From the NCBI GenBank assembly GCA_000727475.1, contig KL647293.1, forward strand, positions 2,306,588 to 2,370,587: DNA of 64,000 nucleotides, given 5' to 3'. Under the pieces are notes generated by a model. It was not told the origin of the DNA. It was given only the letters and a program-made list of their open reading frames with translations, and did not search any database. This DNA is from Sarcocystis neurona (taxonomy: Eukaryota > Apicomplexa > Conoidasida > Eucoccidiorida > Sarcocystidae). A program made the position numbers and the translations under genes. Position 1 is the stretch's first letter; each line of letters begins with the position of its first letter. Shown piece by piece: positions 1 to 12,130 of the stretch.

Positions 1-3000
1 CATGCTGTAGTGATAGTAGTGTTGTCTTGGGGTGCCTTGTGCTTGCGTTTCAGCCGTCCACAGCAGCCGTTTCAAACGAAAGTCAACTGAGGCATTCGGT
101 CCCGTCTTGTGGCGGAAGCCGTTTTCTATCTTCCCACCCTTCGAGTAGCGCGAGCGATGTTGTGACACTTCGCACAGCTGCTGGCGGCTGTCGAGAGGAG
201 CAGAACGCAGCAGCAGCAGAATTCCGGTCGTCGCGAGCAGCAGCAACTGGCAGCGAACCAAGTAGTTTGCGAGCTACGCCAGCAACAAGAGGGGCCGGTA
301 CAGCTGCACCTGCAGCAGTTGTAAGAGCAACAGCAGAATCCCCGGCCTCAACTGCAGCACGTGGACGAGGCCCCGCTTGGTGGTGTGAAGGAGGCGACAC
401 GCAAGCGGCCGGAGATATGGAAGCGTGTATCACCCAGGATCAGGAGCACCAGTGCGTTCAGCACCAGCAGCACGAAGATGCGCACGGGAAGGAAGAAGAG
501 CAGGGCAAGGAGGACAGGAAGGAAGAGGACCGACTTGGGGCTGAGTCTGCGTGTGTGGTGTTGGTGGTGGAGCAACAACACGGCCAAGCGCATGCTTCGG
601 AACGAAGAGGAGAAGAGAGTGGACAGGAAGACGAAGCACTGCCAGAAGTTGCAGCAGCAAGGTCCTCCGGGGAACAGGAAAGTGTTGATGGGGTGGAAAA
701 CACGAACAGCAAAAGATCGCGTGAGGGCAACAGCAGTGTCCAGAAGAGTGACCAAGCGAAGTCGAAGCAGGCAGCTACAGAAGGCCACCAAGACGACGGA
801 TCGCGCAGCTCACTTGCGGCAGCTGCAGCAGCAACCCTGCGAGCAGCTCACCCAGCTGGAGGGACGCCTGAGGCAGCAACCTCGGGGACGGGAGACCGAC
901 AGGCAGCGACAACAGCAGTGCCTCCAGCGGAGGACGCAGCGGCAGTAACTGTGACGGGGGTTGCAGAAGCTTTCAAGACACTCCCAGCGACAACCGGTGC
1001 GTCGTCGTCAGCAGCGGGAGGGGCAGCGGCCGTGGCTGCAGCAGGAGCATCCCCGGGGGGACAAGAAGGAGGAGGAACGGCCGCGTTCGGCGTGGGGAGC
1101 AGTGTAGACGCGGCAGCTCCTGGCATGTGTCTGCACAGTGAACCGCAGATGCTGAAGCGGGCATGCGCCGCTAATGGAGGATCTGACGAAGACGAAGACG
1201 AAAGCTCGTCAACACCCAGAGACACGCCACTTTCTGTCTGGCAAAAGCGCCTGCATATGCGCTGGCGCACCATGCCCTGGTTCAAAGACATTCATACAGA
1301 GGTAGCTTCCGTCGCCGTTTTATCCTTCTGGCTGCGTGTATATAGATGGATGAATACACCTGCGCTTCTTTCGCGTTGACGTATGTGTGCGGTCCTGTGT
1401 GCGGGGGCGGACGCGCGGCATGCAGGATTACGTTAAGCGCTTCTATGTGTCTGTGTGATGCATGTGTGTGTGTGTGTGTGTATTCTTTTCCCTTCGGAGG
1501 ACTCAAAGAAGAGGAATACGGCTGTTTACATATTTGGTTTAGAAGTGCATTTGTGCGCTCGGTAGTCTGCACTTTTGCACTTAGGGAGGACGCCGTCGCT
1601 TTCACCTTGCCCCACGCACACTGTTCCACGTCTGTCTCTCTACGCGGTCCACCTGCTCTAGGTCTCTGCAGAGCTCCTTCACTTGCATCGCCGCATTTGC
1701 ATCCCTCGTCGAGTATGCGTATACGCCTGCGCGTGCGTCTGCATCTCTGAAGTCGGTAGTCTACAACGCCGGTCGATGTACAGATGCCTGTCGTTGTTCG
1801 TGCTTGGAGTCCAGCTGCCACTCCGAGCGACGGGAGGGCGCCTGCGGGTCTTCTCAGTCTTCGAGGCACATGCAGCAACAGCTGCAATAGCAGCAGCAGA
1901 AATCTCGTGTTTGTGTTGACTGTAGCGACCACAGGAGCGGGAGTCGTAACAGCGCGTTGTCCTCGAGTCGCAGCAGCAGGAGCCGCTGGCGTGGCGAGGC
2001 ACCGACAGCAGCGTCCTCGCGGAGTGCAGCAGCAGCAGCGACGTGTGCTTCTCCACTGCGACTCCTGCGGTGGTACGTGTCTGTGGCATGCAGGGGCAGA
2101 CGGAGGACGAGCTGGTGGCGCGTCTGCAGAGCGGGGCCGAGGTGTTTGAGACGGACACAGAAATTTTTTTCTCCGCATGTCAGGTCGTTTCCGCATGCAT
2201 GGGATGCATCGCGCATAGTGCGAACGACACAGCCAATGCTATAGGACCTTTTGCTGCCGTGCTTACGATCTACCAGACCGGCGCTGCAGCTTCGCAGGTG
2301 GAATCCCCGTGGTACGTGCTGCTCTTTGGCGGGCTCAGCATGTCCTTAGGTCTCGCACTGCTCGGATACAAAGTTATCAAGACCGTGGGGGTGAAGCTGG
2401 TCAAAATCACCCCGGCAAGGGGCTTTGCTATGGATCTCGGCGCCGCATGGGTGAGCTGCTTGCCAGTTTTTTGACTGCCCGCCGGCCCTCTCGTTCAAGC
2501 ACTGCGTGCGCCGTGCGTCTTTTTGTGTAACGTAACGCGGGAGGGTCCCCGCGGGTTGCCGCCTCCGTCTGCTGTTGGCTAACACACGGCAGCGGGAGGG
2601 TGGGGTAGCTGATGAACATCGGCCCCGCTGCGTGAGTTCCTCCAAGTTCAGGCACTCCGTGTGAGGTAATTGCTGTGCGTCTTGTGACACTGCTGGCTGT
2701 TCCTGAGGAGACGAGGGGGTCGTTCTCGCTGCCAACAAGCTCTGTCTGGTATGCGTGCGCGCGGGTGACGCTCAGGTCACCGGGCTCGAGAAGCCATAAA
2801 CACAGGGCAGTGGTGGACATGAAACGTCAGACGCTACTGCGGTGTGCCCACTGGTATTTGCGGTGCTGCGGCCGCGCGCGCTGCTGCACGCGTGCGGGAC
2901 GTGCGGCTGCTTTTCACGCGTGACTAGGATTGACCGCGGATGCTGGTGCGTGTGCTTGGGTGGAATGCACTCCCCACGCCGGGGTGATATGTGCTGCTGA

Positions 3001-4662
3001 CGGTACTGTTTGCGAGTGTACAGGAGGCGGAGACTCCTGCGTGTGTGTATGTGGAAAGGGCTTCTGCGGCCACGCTTCGCGATGGCATGTGGTGTTCTGG
3101 TCTCGCTGACGTGTGCTCGCGAGGCGTCTGCTGATGTTTGTGGGAGTTGGTACGCTGCTGAGACTTCCGCGCGCATGCATAACCTGTGCTGCTGGAGCTG
3201 GATGCTGCCGCGGTTGAATGCGTGCTTCTAGGGTTGCGTGCCTGTGTGTGGCGGGGTCCTGCTGCTGCTTCTGCGTTCAGACGGTCCTCGTTTTCAGCGC
3301 ACTAGGGATTCCTCTGTCTACGACGCACTGCGCAGTGGGTAGCACCGTGGGCGTAGGGTTGATGGAGCCGCGACAGCGGCAGAAGAAGTTGGGCGAGGAG
3401 GAGCCGCAGCACCTGCTGTTGCTACAGCAGCAGAAGCAGGAGCAGAGGGAACGAGGCAAGCAGCGACCGGTGAAGACGCTGCTGCACAAGATGCAGCTGC
3501 CAAGCTGCGACTGTCTGAACATATCTTCGGTGAACTGGAAGCTCTTCGGGGGGGTCTTCGTCTCTTGGATTGTCACTATCCTTTTATCAGGTAACTCGGC
3601 TGCGGCTTCTGTGTAGCGTAGGGAATTTTCCGCTGCGGCAGGTGACTACAAACGCATCCCAGCGTTGTGCGTTTATCTCTTCCCAGTTTTGCACATAAAA
3701 AACGCACTCGAGCATACGTGTACGTATGTGTGTACACGTTTGCTTGCCCCTCGATACACACGTACATCCGCCTGCGTGTTGCATGTGTGTCTATGTCACC
3801 GCCGACAGTCCAGCAGTGCCCTCCCAGGCACGTGCGTCTCCGTATGCATTCCAACGTATTATCATCTCGTGCAACCGTGCGCGCACAAACACATAGGTGT
3901 CGATATATTTCTGCGTGTCCGCGCAACGATCAACTGTCTGATCTTTTGCCAAACTGCTGAGTTTGAAGAAGTGATGAGCATCGTCTCTTAGTGGAGTGAG
4001 GGAGGCTATTCGCTTGACGGAGTCCGCGCATACAAATTTTGCAAAGCTAGTCGTTGTATGGTGCAGCGTTGAACAGCCGAGAAATTTCTTGAAGAGCTGC
4101 TCAGGACGTAAATCGATGTTTCTCACACGACCTCCTGTGCGAAGACTTTTTTCGATCTTCGTCCACAACCACGAACGCTCGGGAAGAAGTTGCGCAAAAC
4201 GTGCCAGCCGTCGACTCCGCGCTCGTCTCCACAAGCGAACACAAACGCACGCGTGTGTGTGTGCGTGTGTGTCGTTATTTTCCACACCCTTCCCATTCCC
4301 CTATGTGTGGATCCATATGTATGTCTGCACGCCCACCTACAGCTTCTGATGTGGAAGGTGGTGTATCTGGACGTCTGGTGCCTCTGAACTTGTGCGTAAG
4401 TATGTTCGAGCACGAGTCCTCTCACTTACTGCAATTCATGTCTATGCATGTACGAAGAAACTGCGTGTAGGGCCGCAGCTGCGTCCGTACGTCTTTTTTG
4501 CGTGTCGTGACCTTGGCGTGTGTTTGTGGGCATATGTATACATGAATGGGCCGGCGTGCAGCACAAGTTTGTCCTTGTTGTATGGGGTGACCGATGACAT
4601 CAGGTCTTGTAAGTGCGGGCCTTTTCTCCTTCGCCGCCTACTCCCCGCGTCTCCTGCGTTGA
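1..4662 (+). CDS. PiT-family inorganic phosphate transporter, 3' part (5' end outside window)
   Basis: C-terminal half of a PHO4/PiT cation-phosphate symporter that would import phosphate across the plasma membrane or an internal membrane. Exons by eye: about 54-1301 (possible acceptor after TTTCAG at 53, or open to the window edge), 2094-2450, 3281-3590 and 4604-4662; all phases agree and the stop is TGA at 4660. The first exon is the hydrophilic central loop: about 415 residues rich in Ala, Gln, Ser and Glu, with an acidic patch (GSDEDEDE) before WFKDIHTE. Exon 2 carries the second PiT signature (HSANDTANAIGP) and two membrane segments. Exon 3 carries GIPLSTTHCAVGSTVGVGL and the start of the last helices, with a Gln/Glu-rich insert between them. 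The 19-codon last exon completes the final helix (GLVSAGLFSFAAYSP). The N-terminal repeat of the family must lie upstream. TgPiT is the known Toxoplasma member of the family. The family call is secure; the 5' border is not. Confidence 0.9.
1451..1484. repeat. TG dinucleotide microsatellite in PiT intron
   Basis: A TG-rich run (about nine TG units in a row around 1463-1482) lies in the first visible intron of the phosphate transporter (1302-2093). It is non-coding. Confidence 0.7.
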
Positions 4663-6251
4663 CGGCTCTCCAGCGGCCTCGCAGATACTTCTGAAGATCA
4701 GAACGAGGTAGTAATGGATCCAAAATATCTCGTTTGTATCTGAGACTGGATGGATTCGTATTGAAGGAGCATCTTCCGTCATGTGTTCGCAGCTACGTAC
4801 GTGTTCGCACATATATTTGTAGGTGCACGACCGTCGCTGACAGAGAAGAATGCGTCGTGACGCGGCGTCGTCTTCACGGGATGCACAAAGGACATACGCA
4901 CCCATGAAGGACACACGTATATCTCTACAGACATGGTCATATTATCAAGGTGCATGAGGGCCCACCGTAGGTCGTCAAGAGTGCACAGAAACACAACTCT
5001 CTGCGGAGTAACGACTGCGTCAAATGCATACCTGTGTGCACGCATGTGATTCGACCTGTGACAGATATACGTATGGGACAAGGGGCGTGTATCTGCGGTT
5101 TTGTATGTAGTTGACTGTACACGGAACCACCAGCTGGGGGAGCTAAAGTGCACGTCGGTCGCAAACGCCATGGCCTCGGACAGTTTTGTGAGACCAAAGG
5201 TGCCCGCGTGCACGCGTCTCATGGATGCGCCTTCATTTTGACACGCGTGCATGCATTCAGAAATCTCTATTCATTTATAAGCCGGTGTCTGGCATAAGTC
5301 CATCTGTCCGTAGCCATACGCATCCGTGTTTACCAGATATTCCATGTGTAAATGGAGTAGGGGCACAAATGTGCGTCTTGACGTGTGTATACATGTTTAT
5401 TGTCGGCCGCCTGGAACGTGCTAGTGGGTGCCTACGGAGGTAGAATTGTTCTGTGTGGGACGTGACGTCTTGCAGAGGTCCCCTTCGTGAGCTTACACAC
5501 GTGAAGTGTGCGTGCTCAGAGATGCATTGCTGCATGCCGAATTACGCCTGTGCATTCAGGGGTGTGTACATAGTGATGTAGGTCGTACGCACGAACGTGA
5601 GTGACAGGAGGGTGAATAAGTAGTTGAATACTACATGCGCTTGGGCACGTGTATAGGAATTTGTGTACACGTAGTGGGTGGCTGATGCGCGAGGAAAATG
5701 TGGGGAAGAAAGATAATGCACGAGACGCAGAAGGAAGAAAAGCGAAATGTGGAAATCGTGGAAGGGAGAAAGGCAGAACAGCGCTAGAAGGAAAAGCGAA
5801 AGCTGGGAGGGTGCAGCCGCAGGCTTCCTATCTCGACAAGCAGCAAAATCGGCATGAATGCAGGACGAGCCGAAGCTGGAGCATGTTGCAGAAAAGAGGG
5901 TGACCATTAAGGAAGCTGATTACCCAGAATACTAGAACCAGAGAGGAATAGGGACACAGAGAGGTGAGTACGTAGGAGAAAGGCTGGTGCAGAAAAAAAC
6001 GAGGGGGATGAGTGGTGGGTGCACCAGTGGCATTAAGGGCAATCTCGGAATGGCAGGATCCACCGTGAGCATGCAACTGCGACAGGGGCACGCTGATCGA
6101 GACAGGAAATCAGAGAGAACCCTTGTAAGCGTCTGCCGACGTATGTAGAGACAGGAGAACAACGGAGAAACGGGGTAGGCATTCAGGAGTGGCTACGATG
6201 GGATTGTGCTAGCGCAGAATTTTTGCCACTGTCTGGGTAGAGTCTCAAGAA

Positions 6252-6295
6252 TTGCAGTAACTATGCGCTATCGTAATAGCGCATAGTTACAGCAA
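6252..6295. repeat. Near-perfect inverted repeat (hairpin/cruciform)
   Basis: Arms GTAACTATGCGCTAT and its exact complement are separated by four bases (core 6257-6290). The pairing continues outward over TTGC/GCAA after a single A-A mismatch, giving about 19 paired bases per side. No ORF or T-run terminator context surrounds it. Confidence 0.85.
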
Positions 6296-8535
6296 CTTCG
6301 CGCAGGGTACCGTTTTTTTGGATAAGGATAATAGAGTGTGGTGTTTGGGGCACCAAAACCTGAGGCGCGCTTTCGGTAGGCGGAGATTTTTCTTTCTATC
6401 CTGGTAAAGACCTTTAGCGTAGACGTTGGTGCTTCCTCTGCGGATGCGTTTCTTATCTGTCCATTAATTTTCCAGTAAAACCAAGGACGTCGCTTACATC
6501 CGCCGCAAGTGGTGGTGTAAATCCCTATTTCAAGAGGATATGCTGTGAGCGAACGCCGTCATTTGTCACCGATGTGAGTATAGCGGTACTTTTGACGCAC
6601 AGTCACCGTCTTTCCTGACTCTGCGTCTAATAGAGAGAATTTTCTCTTCTTGCGAGAAACTACAGTGCAGCGGAACGTGACACGTGTGGAACTTCCTTCT
6701 TACTTCACGGCGTCGCACGAGCGTGTAATGTGCAGTCGTCGACTCGTCAACTCTTGCCTGGTAGATGCAGGTTCAGTGCACCCTGAGCGTTAGTCTCTTC
6801 TCTCGAGGGCAATCAAATGTAAGTACTTCTGCATCAGGTGTCCCTGACACACGCAGAAGCGGCAGCACTAAAGAGGTTTCACGGGTGTGATACCGTGACA
6901 ACCGATGGATGCCACCTCCTCCACAAGTTTTGCTTTTTATCGGGTGCACAGCCCACACCGTAAATCTGTGCGCTTCCGACGTGCCTTGCACTGTCACCTC
7001 TTTGGCAGCGCCCAACTACTTCAGAGCAACCTTCGGTAATCAGGGAGCAGCAAACAGCTGCTCGTGGTTTTCGTCGTCGTCGTATCATCACAAGACGAGA
7101 CCTCACAATAGAAAGAGTGACACCTTGGCCAGGGTCCGATCACATATGGCGGAAAAGAACCGCCCCAAGGGTCATACAGTGCCCTATCCGCCAGGCCCCA
7201 GCCAGCAAGTCACTCAGCCGTGGGCAAGCCAACAACACAACACGTTCACACAGACAAGCACGTTGAGGGCAGCACTGAGGCAGACGCTTCCATTTCGGCT
7301 CCTGTGTACAGCTTTACGGAAGGCACCGCTTCAGCCGTTTTGGTGCAGCTAGACACCCGTGTCCACGTCGCATGCCTTTGTGTATTTGCGCCACCTACAC
7401 AGATATGGGCCCGTGCAGGTGTGTATACCCGGCGTCTCTATGCATCGTACATGCCAAATATCATTCTCCTCGGAATGCGTGCACCGCCTTGCACGGACCT
7501 CCGCGCCAGCATGCAGAAGTTGAGCTGCTTTCTGTTGTTTGTGCTTTCCGTATTTCCAAATGTGTGTACATAGCTGGTGGCTAGGTGTCCCCGGTATGTA
7601 GACTCTGCTCCCAAGTGAAGACTTCGAGTGATTCTTTGCAGGCGGCCGTAACGCTGCGCGCTCTGAAAGGAGCCGGAATGTTCTCGTCATACCAGCTGTC
7701 ATACGGCAAACAAGGTTCGCTACCCACAGGGAGCTCCACTACGACCACAGCGGCACGACAGGGTGGACGGCCCTGTGCTCTCCCGTGGCACATGCCCGAA
7801 GCGTGCTTCAGGGTCTTGGCGTGAGCCCCGGACATGGTGATTTGTCTGCTTACGCTGTTGTGGCGCGAAATGACTGTATTTGTTGCTGGCCGACAAACCG
7901 CCGCACAGGGCGAATGAGGAACCAGCTACGCTCTGAACGTGACGAGGTCACCTGAACTACCAGATGACAAAGCAGAAATACAGGAAAGCAGACACAGCAC
8001 TTTGACCCGAATGGTTCTCCTTCCCTCCTGCGTCGCTCAGGCACCCTGCGTATTCTGCTAGCTTTCACTAGGTCGGCTACTGCGATTGCTTTGGCTCCTG
8101 CTGCGGTTCTCTGTGTCAGCGTGTGTACAGCAGCTTTGTTAACTCTGCTGAGCTCTACAGCAGAGTGTACTCACGAGGGAAAGCTGCATACACCATGTGA
8201 GACCACACTCCCGCTAGGGGAGGCATCTGCGTGTATCAGTTAGTCTTACGCACAGCCATTCTCGAACAATATGTCCAACGGCGGCGGGACAGGGCTTGTT
8301 GTCGCCGCTTCAAAGAATAACAAAGTCGGACCGAAAACGAGCAATACAACGAGGAAAACAAACGCGCGTTAATGAAACCTCCCCAAGATAGACCTGGGGG
8401 GAGAAAAGTATGGGGGCAATTATCCGACGAAAGAAAGGCTCCAGCGTGGGAGTACGGGGAGTTCGAGCCTGGAGAGCTGCCACTTAACAGTATTGTGAAT
8501 GCCCTGTGATTCCGAAGGCTTCTATGCAGAGATTA

Positions 8536-8960
8536 ACGAATAGTGTTGCAAAATGTCGTGCGTGGAGTCGGGGTACCACCACCTGTGTCTATTACCTCCA
8601 TGTTTCCGTAGTTTGTACAAATCCTTCCGTGCTAATTTGTGGATGTTAATCTCTATACAAAAGTCAATGAATACGGTTGCACAAATTTCCCCCCGGAATT
8701 CAAGTAATACCATCCGTGTCTATTATGTCCGAATTTCTCATTTATTTGTAAGTCCTTTCGTGCATATGTGTAGACGTTAATGAGTGTGTGACTACGCGCA
8801 GGGCGAGGGCACTACTTTCGACCTCTTTGAAGGCCAATGAAATATCTTGCTGTTCTCGTGTCTAGACTTCACGCAGCACCTTTTTTTCTGTTACATCCGT
8901 AATTCCGTACTTATTTGTTTGTCCTTTCCTGCAGACCTGTACATGTTAATCTGCAATCTC
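8536..8960. repeat. Degenerate direct repeats, about 130-180 bp spacing
   Basis: Three diverged copies of a module begin near 8536, 8668 and 8845. Recognisable blocks are a GAATA-GTTGCA start, a CCGTGTCTATTA-like block, TTTGTAAGTCCTTTCGTG-like sequence and GATGTTAATCT-like ends (8640-8657, 8765-8782, 8940-8955). The copies differ by substitutions and small indels. Confidence 0.5.
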
Positions 8961-9996
8961 GGCATTAAAGGCAGTGCTGAAAAGTGCGGAAGCACGCTAT
9001 CACTCAACGACTACGAAATAGTGGATAATTTTGGTCGTAATTCTTCGTAATGAATACATTCAACGAACGTAACTACGAAGTGTTTTTTCCTGACCGTCGC
9101 CCCAGATCCATCGAGAAGCCACGTTAGCGCAAATGTAATGCCATTACCTCCGCCTAAAGCCTGTCACCATACGAAAGCTCCTCAGTTCGACACGCTGCAG
9201 TTGCCGTTACACGAAAGGTGCTGCCAGGGTCTCGCCACGCTAGCGACTACTCTCCGTCCGAGAGGCAGGAAGCGACCGGTCATGCCTAGAAAAAAGAACA
9301 AGAATTGGACGGAAGAAGACATGGAAACCTGTTGTGCCTGTGTATCCATCCTGGTCCGGGACCTTCGTTTCTTTGGGCGCTGATCAATTTGGCTGCGCTC
9401 AGAGCCAGTTACATCGTCTGCCACTATCTCCCTGCTTCGCCTCCGCTCCCAAACTTGATCCTCCTTGGAAGGTGGCGCGTTTCCCTCAGCACATGTGAAT
9501 TACGTAGTTAGTTTTTATCTACTCTTCGCTTGGGCTTTGGTGTGTGCTCGGTGGCGGCGCCTGTCTCTTCCGCTGCACAAATGCTCTGCACAGTATCTGC
9601 AGTCCTGCACGTCCCGCACCCCATGTAGTCGCACATACAGAATTTTGTTTTTTGCTTATTCACGCGCATTTTTGCCGTCACCGACCAGTTTTGACGACGA
9701 CGGGGAGAAGGGGCTTGTCGAGTGTGTCTACTTCAGCGTGTCGCCACTTAGAGGTGTGCTTCAAGAATAATAAGGATTTGCCCAACACTCTCGACCCTCG
9801 ACAGCTGGAATAATGGTCGGCGCAAATAGGAAGAGCTCACGACGTTCTCAAGGTTGAGTAATTCTCTGTGGTTCTTAGCGGTTATCCTCATGATGCCATC
9901 ACTGAACGTATAGCGTAAGACCTCTGTCTGTCTACAATCTCTCGTACGTCTTTCTAGTATAGCCTTCCACGCATGGCCAACGTTACGCAGATCATT

Positions 9997-11290
9997 CTAT
10001 CGTTTAAGGATCATGAAAACAAAGAAGCAAGTATAGTGCTTCTGAATTTCTGGAGCCATGTGCGCTAGTGTGCCAGCGAAACATGTGAACGCTCCTTGTC
10101 TCCGACCTGGTAAGGAATTACACAGTACCGACTTGCCGCTAGGAGCAATCAACACATTGCCTGAATTGATGTCGCGATGGACTATGCCGTAATCACGACG
10201 GCACACAGCAGCCCAGCACATTCCACATGAAAATTCCACGTCCCACTTCGCCCAAAACGTCATGCTGAGTCGTCGGGTCTTCGGAAGTAACAGGTAGGCA
10301 GACAACGACTCCCTGGGCTACGTCGCCCAAAAGTGTCAAAATAGACGGGAAGCTTTCATGGGGACCTCACGACAGCTGTTGCAGCTGGACGTCTTCCACA
10401 GAATCACGGTCACACCATTAGGTCGACGCTTATATTTTGAACACTAATTCTCTCTGTAGGTCTAGGCTTCCCTTGTCAGTCTTTTGACGACTCCTTCAGC
10501 GTCCTATCAGGCAAGGCAAAAGGGAGAAACGACATCGAATTCGCGTACGATCTCGTAGGATGTACGGACTTGTGCACCGACCTTGTTTTCATCAGTGTCA
10601 CACCGTTGCACGTCGACAGCGAATCGTAATAACAGATCAACTCCCACCGTCCTGTAAGCGTAGAATCCACGGAGAGCGAGTGACACAATTATTTCACGAG
10701 GAAACGCCTCTAACTTGGCAGGCATGGGAGAACCACGTTAGCCCCACTCACAGAGAAGAGTTGCTGTCCAGGCGGACGTACCAAAAGATATCAGAAACAC
10801 TTCTTTCCATGCGTACAAATATGTGGAGAAGAATAACAATGCGTGCGCATACATAGAATGCACCGCAAGGTACCTGTGCACTTTTAGATGACTTCCGTAC
10901 AGGAGAAAGCTCGAATTCAGACACGACCGCGTACAACATCCATTGTGCAGCGGCATCGGCATTACCGCGTCGTCTACGCGCACGAACATGTGTTACGCTG
11001 GCAAATATCTCCGGTGGCATACAATTTGAGAGCATCCTCGTAACACGCTTGTGTAAAAGTTTGGAAGGATACTCTTACGTAGGGTGCAAAGGCGGACAGG
11101 CCTGGGTTCTTTGGTTTCTTTCTACTTGCAGACACTTTCCGGTCCTTTCCACGAGGGTCTGCACGTATGCAGCCTTCGGTCCCCTACGGTCAGCGGTCGC
11201 CATTTCCCTGCAGCTGCAAAAGTATGACATCACAACCTGCTTCAGCCTTCTACTGCCATCGGTGTCCTCTTGACAGTCACGTGAGACCAC
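9997..11290 (-). pseudogene. Decayed copy of a RAH-type secreted (ROPK-like) kinase
   Basis: Three fragments in the same order and strand resemble the intact kinase at 17727-20098. About 11200-11290 keeps nucleotide similarity to the end of its RAH exon (shared AATGGCGACCGC-like block, frame lost). 10507-10725 resembles the N-lobe (FPREIIVSLALR against LPKNVLKQLRIR; LLLRF where the intact copy has VVLKV, so the ATP-binding Lys would be Arg). 9997-10305 keeps the catalytic loop (YGIVHRDINSGNVLI), then FAGTLAHMAPEI. The DFG/DFE segment is missing between them, and stops and frame changes separate the pieces. The gap between the RAH and N-lobe remnants is close to the size of the intact gene's intron. 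Likely an old gene duplicate. Confidence 0.7.
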
Positions 11291-11860
11291 ACGCAAAGAG
11301 TTTGCTTGATTGTTGAGTTGGCTCCAGGTGACGGTTTCTGTCTTACGTCAGGTGTATGAATATGTGTGCACATTTGATGGACTTTAGCAAGCTCCAGCAG
11401 GCCAACTTGGTGCTGCGTTGCTGCTGGGTGGCAAGGCCTGCTGACTCGGATGCTGCAACTGTTGGCGAAACCTGAGCAAATTACCACGCCTGTGGAGGCT
11501 TGTGGACCTGACAAACCGGGGAAAGATGTTTCCGTCAGTTGTAGAATGAGGCATAAGAAACCAGAAACAAAGTGCGTCTAGCGATGTCCTCAAACCGAAG
11601 CTATCTAGTTGGTCGCCCTCTCACAGGCAGTCCTCGCCAAAATCTTCCTGCGGCACCTTCGCGTGCTGTAATATCTCATGCAGCAAGTGCGTTCGTTGAC
11701 GCTAATGCTGCCCTTGTCTGAGCTTTTGACGCTTATGCGACTGTTGAATTTTTAGGTCGCTGCTAATCGGGGTGCGGCGCTCGTGGGGGTCTTTGGGCCG
11801 TACAGAGCCGATAGGGTGGCTGTACAAGGACACGAGGAATAGAAACTGTACGCACACGAA

Positions 11861-12130
11861 GTCAGCCTGGTACACTCCAACAACTTTGTTGTCGTGAAAA
11901 ATCTGCAAGGTCCGCGAACTCTCTACTCCTACGAGGACAGGTGAACATCACTTACCCGTGGTCAGCTTGGTATTTCCCGACAACTTCGTTGTCCTGAAGC
12001 TTCGGCAGTGTCAGCGAACTCTCTACTCCTGTAAGAAGAGGGGAATTTCACTTAGACGTTGCCAGCTTAATAATGCCCGACAAATTCCTTATCGTGAAGC
12101 TTCTGCGAGGTCCGGAAACTGTATTTATAC
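11861..12130. repeat. Tandem repeat, 100-bp period, about 2.7 copies
   Basis: Copies start at 11861, 11961 and about 12061. Each begins GTCAGC(C/T)TGGTA or a close variant, passes through CCGACAACTTCGTTGTCCTGAAG-like sequence and GCGAACTCTCTACTCCT, and ends in a GGAATTTCACTTA-like block. Copies 1-2 and 2-3 differ by about one base in five. No sustained frame crosses them. Confidence 0.8.

Larger units (their letters stand above)
4663..9990. other. Intergenic spacer without a convincing gene
   Basis: ORFs here are short, overlap on all frames and show no family motif. TG/CA-rich stretches probably include the 3' UTR of the phosphate transporter near 4.7-5.3 kb. 5.65-6.2 kb is purine-rich on the plus strand. 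The hairpin at 6252-6295 and the repeats at 8536-8960 are listed separately. Confidence 0.5.
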
